Below are positions 16,851 through 24,767 of a stretch of DNA of 42,812 bases, in pieces (position 1 is the first letter of the stretch; each line of letters opens with the position of its first letter). Origin of the DNA: a bacterium (GTDB lineage: Bacteria > Moduliflexota > Moduliflexia > Moduliflexales > JAUQPW01). Location: positions 1-42,812 of the forward strand of contig JAUQPW010000045.1 in NCBI GenBank assembly GCA_030550175.1. The letters are read 5' to 3'. Both the position numbers and the translations under genes were made by a program. Under the pieces are notes generated by a model that saw nothing but the letters and a program-made list of their open reading frames with translations, had not been told where the DNA came from and did no database searches.

Positions 16851-18230
16851 ATGTTACTTTGGAAACCGGATTCAACCTTTTATCCTTCTCCAAGACTTGC
16901 CATGCAGGCTCCAGCGGAAGGACTGGCTTATGTAGCAACCATTCAAAAAGGCAAGCCGGATGCACTCCGTGTGGTGGATTTAAATCCCAACTCACCTACT
17001 TACGGAAAAATTATCCACTCTGTGGAGATGCCCTATATAGGGGATGAGCTCCATCATTTCGGTTGGAATGCCTGCAGTTCAGCTCTATGCCCCTATGCTC
17101 CCCACCCTTACCTGGAACGACGTTACCTGCTCGTACCGGGTCTCCGCTCATCTCGGATTTACATCATAGATACAAAACCCGATCCTATGGAGCCTCATAT
17201 TGTGAAAATCATTGAGCCGAAAGAAGTCATGACCCGAGCCGGCTACACCCGACTTCATACGGTTCACTGTGGACCTGAGGGAATTTATATCAGTGCTTTA
17301 GGTTCGACAAGCAATGGAGATGGTCCCGGAGGAGTCTTTTTACTTGATCACTACGACTTCCAGATCTTAGGAAGGTGGGAGGTGGATAGGGGTCCTCAGT
17401 TTCTGGGTTATGATTTCTGGTGGCATCTGGGATATGATGTCGGTATTACCAGTGAGTGGGGTCCTCCGTCACTTTTTGAGAACGGTCTTCATTTGGAAGA
17501 TGTGGTCAATCGTCGTTTTGGTCACCGTATCCACTTCTGGGACATCCGTCGTCGCAAGCATATTCAGGCTCTGGATTTAGGTGATGATTATCAAATGGTA
17601 CTCGAACTGCGTCCCGCCCATGATCCGACCAAAACCTATGGCTTTGTAGGAGTTGTAGTGGATGTAAGGGATCTTTCCAGCTCTGTATGGTTATGGTATA
17701 GAGAGAAGGATCAGTGGGCTATAAAGAAAGTCATCCAAATCCCTGCCGAGTCCGCAGATCCCGAGGCCCTGCCTCCTATTCTCAAGGATCTAAAAGCCGT
17801 ACCTCCCCTGATAACAGATATCAATCTTTCTTTAGATGATCGTTTCCTTTATGTTTCATGCTGGGGTACCGGTGAACTCCGACAGTACGATGTTTCCGAT
17901 CCTTTTAATCCCAAACTTACCGGTTCTGTACAGGCAGGTGGTTTGGTCCGTCGAGCTCCCCATCCCAAATCTGGACCTTTAGAGGGGGGCCCCCAAATGG
18001 TGGAAGTAAGCCGGGATGGTCGTCGTATCTATTTTACCAATTCCCTTTATAGTAGCTGGGATGATCAATTCTATCCTAATCTGCGCGGCTGGATGGTGAA
18101 AGTGGATGCCAAACCCGAGGGGGGAATTTCACTGGATCCTAACTTTTTTGTGGATTTTGGAGAGGTTCGACCTCATCAAGTTCGGTTGCAGGGTGGGGAT
18201 AGTTCTTCCGATTCATTCTGCTTTCCATGA
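16851..18230 (+). CDS. SBP56-family protein (selenium-binding protein / methanethiol oxidase-like)
   Basis: This 459-residue protein is the full length of the SBP56 family, a beta-propeller. Visible signatures are DELHHFGWNACSS (about 65-77; His68, His69, Cys75), the RLHTVHC motif (His136, His139, Cys140), FGHRIHFWD, TDINLSLDDRFLYVSCWG and EVRPHQVRLQGGDSSSD at the C-terminus. Bacterial members act as copper-dependent methanethiol oxidases, forming formaldehyde, sulfide and peroxide; eukaryotic homologues bind selenium. No signal peptide is visible. AGGAGG lies 7 bases upstream of the ATG, and a promoter and leader hairpin precede it. The last codons overlap the start of the membrane gene by four bases (ATGA), so the two are translationally coupled. 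Oxidase activity is inferred from the family. Confidence 0.9.
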   Translation: MLLWKPDSTFYPSPRLAMQAPAEGLAYVATIQKGKPDALRVVDLNPNSPTYGKIIHSVEMPYIGDELHHFGWNACSSALCPYAPHPYLERRYLLVPGLRSSRIYIIDTKPDPMEPHIVKIIEPKEVMTRAGYTRLHTVHCGPEGIYISALGSTSNGDGPGGVFLLDHYDFQILGRWEVDRGPQFLGYDFWWHLGYDVGITSEWGPPSLFENGLHLEDVVNRRFGHRIHFWDIRRRKHIQALDLGDDYQMVLELRPAHDPTKTYGFVGVVVDVRDLSSSVWLWYREKDQWAIKKVIQIPAESADPEALPPILKDLKAVPPLITDINLSLDDRFLYVSCWGTGELRQYDVSDPFNPKLTGSVQAGGLVRRAPHPKSGPLEGGPQMVEVSRDGRRIYFTNSLYSSWDDQFYPNLRGWMVKVDAKPEGGISLDPNFFVDFGEVRPHQVRLQGGDSSSDSFCFP

Positions 18231-18874
18231 GTGAACTTTGGCCATGGATTGCTCTTGCCTTGTTGGGGGCTTACCATGGAGTGAATCCGGGCATGGGGTG
18301 GTTGTTCGCGGTAGCACTGGGATTGCAGGAGAAGAGTCGGCAGGTAGTTATCAAAGCTTTATTCCCCATCGCATTGGGGCATGCAATTTCGATTGGCGGG
18401 ATTGTGCTTCTGGTAGGAGTGGCTCAAATCATCCTACCGGAGCCTATCTTACGTCGGGTAAGTGCTTTCCTGCTCTTTGCTTTCGGTCTTTACCGGCTTT
18501 TCCGTTCCCGCCACCCACGCTGGGTAGGTATGCGGGTAGATTTTAAAGACCTGGTAACCTGGTCCTTCCTCATGTCCTCTGCCCATGGTGCCGGTCTGAT
18601 GCTCGTGCCCATCCTTTTGAACTGGCCGGCCTCCGGGCACGTTCACCATCCTAGAGTAGATGCGCCATTGCCGGGTCAGGTGACGGGTTCTCCAGGGTTG
18701 TTGCTTGCAGCAATAGGTCTTCATACCCTTAGCCTTCTCCTGGTCACAGGCGCAGTGGCCCTGTTGGTTTATGAAAAATTGGGACTGGCTCTTCTGCGCC
18801 AAGCCTGGTTCAACTTGGATCTTCTATGGGTGATAGCCCTTATGATGGCAGGGGGGATGATTCTGGTGTTTTAA
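18227..18874 (+). CDS. SBP56-coupled polytopic membrane protein with intramembrane histidines
   Basis: This 215-residue protein has about six hydrophobic segments. Each of four segments carries a His: LGAYHGVNPGMGW (His17), IALGHAISIGG, MSSAHGAGLMLVP and IGLHTLSLLLV. A conserved-looking H-x3-P and repeated small-residue/His patterns recall the NicO/HupN/UreH-type metal permeases, though the classic HX4D is not present. A short His-containing loop (SGHVHHPR) follows the fourth segment. The ATGA overlap with SBP56 argues for a shared function. Supplying copper or another metal to SBP56, or exporting its product, are possible roles (inference). It ends 4 bases inside the 3' end of the convergent dehydratase gene. 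Confidence 0.75.
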   Translation: MSELWPWIALALLGAYHGVNPGMGWLFAVALGLQEKSRQVVIKALFPIALGHAISIGGIVLLVGVAQIILPEPILRRVSAFLLFAFGLYRLFRSRHPRWVGMRVDFKDLVTWSFLMSSAHGAGLMLVPILLNWPASGHVHHPRVDAPLPGQVTGSPGLLLAAIGLHTLSLLLVTGAVALLVYEKLGLALLRQAWFNLDLLWVIALMMAGGMILVF

Positions 18875-20043
18875 TCCTTCTGGTCCCTTTGATTTTGGGT
18901 AAATTTCTCAAACCAGCTCCGATCCCATAAACTGGGAAAAGCGTTCTTTACGTAAGGATGAGCGGCAATAATGTTTTCGTCTATATCTACTCCAAGCCCA
19001 GGACTTTCCGGAAGGTAAAAATAACCCTGTCGGAGAGGATTCCATCCCCGGACCAAAGCATCCCGCCACGGTACATCAAACTCACCATAGGCTTCTTGAA
19101 TCATAAAATTTGGCGTACCTATATCAACATGTAGAGTTGCGGCCAATGCTACCGGCCCGATCGAGCAATGGGGAGATATGCGTATATCTTGAACAGCCGC
19201 CATGGCTGCAATCTTTTTACTGGTCAGGATTCCACCGCAATGTGCCACATCCATTTGTACCACATCAGCGGCCCTTTTCGATAGTAAGCGGTAAAAATCG
19301 GAGACGGTATAGAGACGCTCACCCGCTGCAAGGGGAATTTTCACACGGGATTTGACTTCATAAAGCAGGTCGATGCTGTCCGGGGTAACCGGCTCTTCAA
19401 ACCAGGTGGGATGATAAGGCTCCAGATCTCTGGCTATTTCCACAGCGGTTTCCACGGAGAATCGTCCGTGACCTTCAATCAGCAGATCGACGTTTTCTCC
19501 AACGGCGTGTCGGACCGCTTCTACAATTTTCATAATCTGTTTACGGTCTAAGCGAGGTAACTCTTTCCAGGCTACTCCGAAAGGATCGAACTTTAGGGCC
19601 GTATATCCTCGACTTATGACTTCCTTCGCCCGATCTGCATACTGTTGAGGTGTATAAGCCCCTCCGTACCAACCGTTGGCATAAGCGGGAAGACGCTCAT
19701 GGCAACGCCCTCCAAGGAGATTATAGACCGGCTGACCACAGGCCTTTCCGACAAGATCCCACAGGGCAATCTCAATCCCGCTAATGGCGGTCATGATCGT
19801 AGAGCCCCCCTGATATTGATCACGAACCATACGGGTAATCAGGTCTTCAATGTCGAAGGGGTTAGCTCCCAGCACATACCGTTCTTCTAAAAATTCATGA
19901 ATGAGGGTTTGAACCGTTTGCTCTTGCCATTCCAGGGATGCTTCGCCGATTCCTGTTAAGCCCTTGTCGGTGTGCAATCGTATAAACAGGTAGTTACGTA
20001 ACCCCGCATTGGCGAGAAAAGTTTCCAGTTTGATGATTTTCAT
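18871..20043 (-). CDS. Enolase-superfamily sugar-acid dehydratase (galactonate/gluconate dehydratase-like)
   Basis: The protein has 390 residues: an N-terminal capping domain (MKIIKLETF to about 125), then the TIM barrel. Catalytic landmarks are the lysine strand TALKFDPFG, the metal ligands in IEGHGRFS, FEEPVTP and AAGERLYT, and the distal HCSIGP. KFDPF, HGRFS and AGERLYT resemble D-galactonate/gluconate dehydratases, which convert aldonates to 2-keto-3-deoxy-aldonates. The exact sugar cannot be decided. The gene is the last of the AOR-transketolase cluster, 78 bases after the transketolase C-terminal subunit. Its C-terminus (SWFEKFTQNQRDQKD) extends slightly beyond the usual end. Confidence 0.85.
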   Translation of the reverse strand: MKIIKLETFLANAGLRNYLFIRLHTDKGLTGIGEASLEWQEQTVQTLIHEFLEERYVLGANPFDIEDLITRMVRDQYQGGSTIMTAISGIEIALWDLVGKACGQPVYNLLGGRCHERLPAYANGWYGGAYTPQQYADRAKEVISRGYTALKFDPFGVAWKELPRLDRKQIMKIVEAVRHAVGENVDLLIEGHGRFSVETAVEIARDLEPYHPTWFEEPVTPDSIDLLYEVKSRVKIPLAAGERLYTVSDFYRLLSKRAADVVQMDVAHCGGILTSKKIAAMAAVQDIRISPHCSIGPVALAATLHVDIGTPNFMIQEAYGEFDVPWRDALVRGWNPLRQGYFYLPESPGLGVDIDENIIAAHPYVKNAFPSLWDRSWFEKFTQNQRDQKD

Positions 20044-20121
20044 GGCGCCTTTCCTTCGGCAAAGATTAAGATAACCTTATGTTCTTTGTGATCTCACCGT
20101 CTCCGGATAATAAAGATGAAT

Positions 20122-21126
20122 TTACTTCCGCCAAGAAAGAATCTCCTTTGCGGTCTGTACTATGTGCCGGATGGAAAGACCGTACTTATCGGTCAGATAG
20201 GGAATAGAGCCGCATTCCACGAACTGATCGGGAATCCCGATTTTAGCCATGGTTACAGACAACCCGGCCATACAGAGGGTATCTGCAACGGCAGAACCCA
20301 ATCCTCCCAGAACAGAATGGTTTTCCAGGGTAAGAACGGTCCTCGTCGCTTCAGCTACCTGGATAATTGCATCCTGATCTAAAGGTTTCAAGGTAGGAAC
20401 ATGCAAGACGATGGCTTCGATACCATCTTGTTTTAGCATATCGGCTGCCTGCAAGGCCCGTTGGGTCATTAAGCCGGTACTAATCAGGGTCAGATCTCTC
20501 CCCTGACGCAGCAGCTTTGCTTTACCCAATTCAAACCGATAGGTCTTCGGATCCAGGACCTGTTTTACCTGTCCGCGTAGTATGCGCAGGTAGACAGGCC
20601 CCCGGTATTCGGCGATGGCAGGAACCGTCTGCTGAATCTCCGTGGCATCACAGGGATCGATAACAACCATGTTGGGTATGGCACGCATGAGGGCCAGATC
20701 ATCGATCCCTTGATGGGTAGCCCCATATCCGGTTGTCAATCCCGGTAAACCGGCAATAATTTTTACATTGGCCCTTCCTAAAGCGATATCTACCGCGATA
20801 AAATCGTAGGCTCGACGCGTAGCGAATACACAGTAGGTGGTTGCAAAGGGGATGTATCCAACCCGGGACAAACCTGCCGCGACCCCTATGAGATTTTGCT
20901 CGGCCATACCCATCTGGAAATAACGGTTGGGAAATTCCTGACCGAAGATATCGATATCCGTATATTTACCCAGATCGGCCGTTAATCCTACAATGTTGGG
21001 ATTCTGACGTGCAACTGCAATCAAAGCGTGGCCAAACGGTTTTTCAACGGTGGTGAGGGTTTCCTCAACCGTCTCAGAGACACTCATGGCTGCGGTAAAT
21101 CCGCGATGGGTCTGGGGGTTACTCAT
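20122..21126 (-). CDS. Transketolase C-terminal subunit (split transketolase)
   Basis: This 334-residue protein carries the pyrimidine-binding and C-terminal transketolase domains. Signatures are the GLTADLGKYTDIDIF start, the MGMAEQNLIGVAAGLSR segment with the activating Glu, ATTYCVFATRRAYDF, GLTTGYGATHQGIDDLALMR, and the C-terminal domain around LTLENHSVLGGLGSAVADTL. It pairs with the N-terminal subunit encoded immediately upstream; their ATGA overlap gives coupled, equimolar translation. Together they move C2 ketol units between sugar phosphates with thiamine diphosphate. Split transketolases are frequent in archaea and in many bacteria. The acceptor may differ from the classical ones, given the catabolic context (inference). 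Confidence 0.9.
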   Translation of the reverse strand: MSNPQTHRGFTAAMSVSETVEETLTTVEKPFGHALIAVARQNPNIVGLTADLGKYTDIDIFGQEFPNRYFQMGMAEQNLIGVAAGLSRVGYIPFATTYCVFATRRAYDFIAVDIALGRANVKIIAGLPGLTTGYGATHQGIDDLALMRAIPNMVVIDPCDATEIQQTVPAIAEYRGPVYLRILRGQVKQVLDPKTYRFELGKAKLLRQGRDLTLISTGLMTQRALQAADMLKQDGIEAIVLHVPTLKPLDQDAIIQVAEATRTVLTLENHSVLGGLGSAVADTLCMAGLSVTMAKIGIPDQFVECGSIPYLTDKYGLSIRHIVQTAKEILSWRK

Positions 21127-21995
21127 ACTTTAGATTCCTCCAGTTGACGTAAGGCAAAATCCCACTCGTGGGGTTCCACCCGAATAAAATGGGCTTTGGG
21201 TTTCTGCTCGATGAGTGGAACGCCCTTTCCCATTAAGGTATAGCAGAGGATGACTTTGGGTTGATTCTGGATAGATCGGGCGGTTTGAAACGCGATCAGT
21301 AATTCTTCCAGGGAATTACCATCGATACGCTGGGCATGCCAGCCAAAAGCTCTCCATTTGTCTATAACGGGTTCTATGGTCATAACGTCGGAGGTCTTTC
21401 CATCGGCCTGCATGTTGTTGATATCCACCAAGGCAATAAGATGGTCCAGTTTATAATGGGCTGCAGCCATGGCGGCTTCCCAGGTAGCTCCTTCTTGCAG
21501 TTCTCCGTCTGAAAGAAAGTTGAAAACCCGAAATTTCCGTCCGCTCAGGCGCGAGCCAAGGGCCATCCCTACGGCCTGGGACAATCCATGTCCTAATGAA
21601 CCACCGGTTATTTCAACCCCAGGGGTGGTTTCACACGCCGACATTTCAAATCGGCTCCCGTCGGCACCATAAGAAGATAACTCCTCTGGAGGAAATACCC
21701 CCAGTTCGGTGAGGGTGGCAAACAGCACAATGGAGTAGTGTCCGGTAGAGAGCAAAAAGCGATCCCGATCCGGCCAATCCAGACGGTGGGGATCGAAACG
21801 CATTTCATGGAAGTAAAGAACCGTCAAAATATCTGCCGCTCCGAGCCCCTGTCCTACGTAATCCTCCCCTTTTCCTTTGGCCATTAAAAGAACGTTCCGT
21901 CGGATTTGTCTGGCCTTAAGACGAAGGGAATGGATAAGTTCAGGGGGTGGTGGATTTTGCTTTACTTCAAGTTTATTCGGATTTGTGGGGTTCAT
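21123..21995 (-). CDS. Transketolase N-terminal subunit (split transketolase)
   Basis: This 290-residue protein is the ThDP diphosphate-binding half. It shows STGHYSIVLFATL, SLGHGLSQAVGMALG, and the GDGE-like metal/ThDP motif LSDGELQEGATWEAAMAAAHY followed by LVDINNMQADG. ATG 21995 lies within the last codons of the AOR gene, in another frame and 23 bases before that gene ends, so translation is probably coupled. The first 20 residues (NPTNPNKLEVKQNPPPP) look like an unstructured extension made from the overlap. It works with the next gene as one enzyme. Confidence 0.9.
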   Translation of the reverse strand: MNPTNPNKLEVKQNPPPPELIHSLRLKARQIRRNVLLMAKGKGEDYVGQGLGAADILTVLYFHEMRFDPHRLDWPDRDRFLLSTGHYSIVLFATLTELGVFPPEELSSYGADGSRFEMSACETTPGVEITGGSLGHGLSQAVGMALGSRLSGRKFRVFNFLSDGELQEGATWEAAMAAAHYKLDHLIALVDINNMQADGKTSDVMTIEPVIDKWRAFGWHAQRIDGNSLEELLIAFQTARSIQNQPKVILCYTLMGKGVPLIEQKPKAHFIRVEPHEWDFALRQLEESKV

Positions 21996-23850
21996 ATCTG
22001 GCCATTTCCATCTCGGCTATAACGTCCTGGAGTCCCAGTTCTTTGAGTTTTGCTTCACTGGGTATTCCATCCTTTGTCCAACCTCGAAGTGTATAATACT
22101 CATCCAGCATGGCATTCAATTCATCGGGAGGACAATACATTCCCTTCAAGGGTCCGGACGGAATAGGTTTCGTCATAACCCGGTGGGGAAGGGTATCATC
22201 CTTACGGCGAATCCCTTCTCGGACGTTGAAAGCGCGTTCCAGATTGCAAATCCGCTCTCCGATCTGTTCGATTTCCTCCGTCGTCACATCCCAACCGGTG
22301 ATTCCCCGGATCATTCGGGTGTACTTATTGTTGATCATGGCACCGAATCCGCCCCGTTCACTGGTGAATCGGCACTGAACCAGAGAATCATCCAGGGCCG
22401 TAAAGTTTTGAGTACGTATGGCAAATTCGGGTTTTCCCTTTGGGGAGCGGTGGTCAAAAGTAGGAGCATATTGAAGGGTTGGGCGGGTATCGTGATGACA
22501 ACCCCCACGGGTTCCGGTTGCATACCCGATACTCATCCCTTTCAATCCCCGGGCGGAATGGCCCGGTACTTCAACCCCCTTCACCGTATAGAGAAATTCT
22601 TTTGCTTTCTCACCCAATTGTTCTGCAATCCTGGCCGAACCCTCAGCCAACACATTTCCAAATCCTCGACGGAACGCTGTAGCTTCAATCAGCTCATTCA
22701 TCAGGCGATAATCTCCAAAACGAAGATCGATGCCGCCGGTATCTGAGCGGGTCAATAAACCCTGCTCAAAGCATTCGGTTACGAAAGCCAGGGTTACCCC
22801 CAAACTGATGGTATCCATTCCCAACTCATCACAAAGCTCGTTGGCTTTGATAAGAGAAGCCGCATGGGAGTTATCTAACATGGACCCAAAGGCAAAAATC
22901 GTCTCAAATTCCGGCATCTTCCATCGAAGCCCTGCATATTCTCCTTCTTTAACCGCAAAATCCTTTCCACAAGCAATAGAACAGTGATAACAGGTTGTAT
23001 CCTTTTCAAAATAATTTTCTTTGTAGGTATCTGCATTGACTTCGGAGGCCCGATCCCAGACTTCATAGCGCAGGTTTCGGGTGCCCAGGGCCCCTTTGGT
23101 ATTGATCAGATCTACCAGGGCCTGGGTTCCATAGGCCTTAAGAACTGCTGTACCGGTTTTGAGGGCTTCCCGGTTTTCGTTGACCAGGGCTTTCAAATCG
23201 GCCAGGTCGGCAACTTCTGTTTTCCGGTTCCCCCGGACCACCAGAGCCTTAACGTTCTTAGATCCCATAACGGCCCCTATGCCGCCCCTTCCTGAGATCC
23301 CTCCCCGGTTTTTCCAGAAATGTCCCATAGCCGCAAATCGTACACGGTTTTCCCCGGCCGGTCCGATAGCTATGGCATCTGCATCCGGACCTTCTACATC
23401 CAGGATGGATTTAATGGTATCGGTAATTTTTAATCCCCACAAGGACTCCGCCGATTTGATAGATACTCCGGATTCATTTACAACCAGATATACCGGGCGA
23501 TCTGCTTTCCCGGTGATAACAATAGCATCAAACCCGGTCCGTTTCTGGGTTACCGGAAATCGCCCGCCAAAGGTAGAATCAAAGAATAATCCGTTTAACG
23601 GGGATTTGGTTCCCACACAGATTCGACTATCACTGGGAATGCAGGTATCGTTGATGGGTCCGGTGGCAAATACAATCACATTCTCCGGATCAAAGGGTTT
23701 AACTCTGGGCCTAACCAGATTATAAAGCAATCTAATTACAAATCCATTCCCCCCCAGATACTTTCGAGCAAAACCATCCCCAAAGAAATCAATTCGAGTA
23801 GTGCGGTAATTAAGATCGATGGTTAAAATACGGCCTCCATAACCGTACAT
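21973..23850 (-). CDS. Aldehyde ferredoxin oxidoreductase family protein (tungsten/molybdopterin)
   Basis: This 625-residue protein is a complete AOR-family enzyme. The [4Fe-4S] ligands are CYHCSIAC (Cys287, Cys290, Cys294) with the fourth at Cys493 (DSLVQCRF). Other features are N-terminal YGGRILTIDLN, GRGGIGAVMGSKNVKA, the pterin-binding region around DTISLGVTLAF, and EVPGHSARGLKGMSIGYATGTRGG. Such enzymes hold a tungsten bis-pyranopterin and oxidise aldehydes to acids, reducing ferredoxin; oxygen sensitivity is typical. Its place first in a cluster with split transketolase and a sugar-acid dehydratase suggests a sugar-derived aldehyde such as glyceraldehyde or methylglyoxal (inference). 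No small FeS partner subunit is adjacent. The start at 23850 has GAAGGG directly upstream, which is a rather close spacing. Confidence 0.92.
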   Translation of the reverse strand: MYGYGGRILTIDLNYRTTRIDFFGDGFARKYLGGNGFVIRLLYNLVRPRVKPFDPENVIVFATGPINDTCIPSDSRICVGTKSPLNGLFFDSTFGGRFPVTQKRTGFDAIVITGKADRPVYLVVNESGVSIKSAESLWGLKITDTIKSILDVEGPDADAIAIGPAGENRVRFAAMGHFWKNRGGISGRGGIGAVMGSKNVKALVVRGNRKTEVADLADLKALVNENREALKTGTAVLKAYGTQALVDLINTKGALGTRNLRYEVWDRASEVNADTYKENYFEKDTTCYHCSIACGKDFAVKEGEYAGLRWKMPEFETIFAFGSMLDNSHAASLIKANELCDELGMDTISLGVTLAFVTECFEQGLLTRSDTGGIDLRFGDYRLMNELIEATAFRRGFGNVLAEGSARIAEQLGEKAKEFLYTVKGVEVPGHSARGLKGMSIGYATGTRGGCHHDTRPTLQYAPTFDHRSPKGKPEFAIRTQNFTALDDSLVQCRFTSERGGFGAMINNKYTRMIRGITGWDVTTEEIEQIGERICNLERAFNVREGIRRKDDTLPHRVMTKPIPSGPLKGMYCPPDELNAMLDEYYTLRGWTKDGIPSEAKLKELGLQDVIAEMEMARYEPHKSE

Positions 23851-24025
23851 CCCTTCAGTCGGTAACTTAAACTGTACAAAACCGGTCTACCGAACGACTT
23901 TATAACCCACAGTTTAAGTTCCTCTCCTTTCAAAAACTCAACATCATCCGTTGGCTATCTCTGGAATTTGAGTAATTCTTGAATCAATCTATCATGGGGA
24001 GAGAATGGGGTCAAGTAGAAACTGC

Positions 24026-24433
24026 CTATAATTCCGGTAAAGATTTTGTAACCTCGAGATTCATAAGGGGGGAGGAAATAATATAATCTGCCGTAGAGCG
24101 ATTGCAGGCTATGGGGATATTATAAAGCACGGCTAAGCGTAATAAAGCTTTCACATCTACATCATGGGGCTGAGGGGTGAGAGGATCCCAGAAAAATACC
24201 AGGATATCTACCTTACCTTCCACAATCATGGTAGCAACCTGGGCGTCTCCCCCCAAAGGTCCACTCTTCAGCAGGTTAATATTTAATCCGAGCTTGTCCT
24301 GCAAGATTTGTCCGGTGGTTTGAGTTGCGTAAATCTCAAAGGTTTTGAGAGTTTCTCTGTTAAAACCTGCCCACTCCAAAATATCCGTTTTTTTAGCATC
24401 GTGGGCAACCAATACAATAACTTTTCTGTTCAT
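24026..24433 (-). CDS. mgsA: Methylglyoxal synthase
   Basis: This 135-residue protein converts dihydroxyacetone phosphate to methylglyoxal and phosphate. It has the MGS fold with LVAHDAKKTDILEW, the phosphate-binding loop SGPLGGDAQ (Asp63) and FFWDPLTPQPHDVD (Asp83, His90, Asp93). These line up with the catalytic Asp71, Asp91, His98 and Asp101 of the E. coli enzyme. AAGGAG lies about 12 bases upstream of the ATG. It is on the same strand as, and 175 bases upstream of, the AOR gene. It may share regulation with that cluster, although the gap is large enough for a separate promoter. Confidence 0.95.
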   Translation of the reverse strand: MNRKVIVLVAHDAKKTDILEWAGFNRETLKTFEIYATQTTGQILQDKLGLNINLLKSGPLGGDAQVATMIVEGKVDILVFFWDPLTPQPHDVDVKALLRLAVLYNIPIACNRSTADYIISSPLMNLEVTKSLPEL

Positions 24434-24767
24434 AAAAACTTTCTTATCTCCTTACTTACTTATAGCTACCGTATTCTCCATTGAAATAATCGAACTTCCA
24501 CATCCTGTCTTTCTATCCTTTAAAATGCAGCAAAATCTTTACCAAAGGTTTCAGCCTGTTTCAAAAACCCTATCCGATCCTTTTAGGGAAAGCCGGTTCA
24601 GGCCCCGGAAGTTTTGAGCTGGAGGGGGAAAAATAAAGATGGAAATTGACTCTTTTTTGTGCAATTTTGTCGAACTAATCACTAAAATGGGCACGCAGGG
24701 TTAAAGAATCCAGACCTGGGGATCTGGGTAGCCCTACAGGATCATTCCGGGATTGCTTCCAGGGGAT
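24434..24767. other. Intergenic region between the thiolase-like gene and mgsA
   Basis: No gene seen. A short hairpin (CCAGA 24710-24714 with TCTGG 24723-24727), followed on the minus strand by ATTCTTT, could be a weak terminator for the thiolase-like gene. The remainder should contain the mgsA promoter, but I could not single out a convincing -35/-10 pair. Confidence 0.4.

Noticed and set aside
21877..22746. 289-codon plus-strand frame antisense to transketolase and AOR
   Set aside because: It lies entirely opposite two clearly real genes and its translation is low-complexity and featureless.
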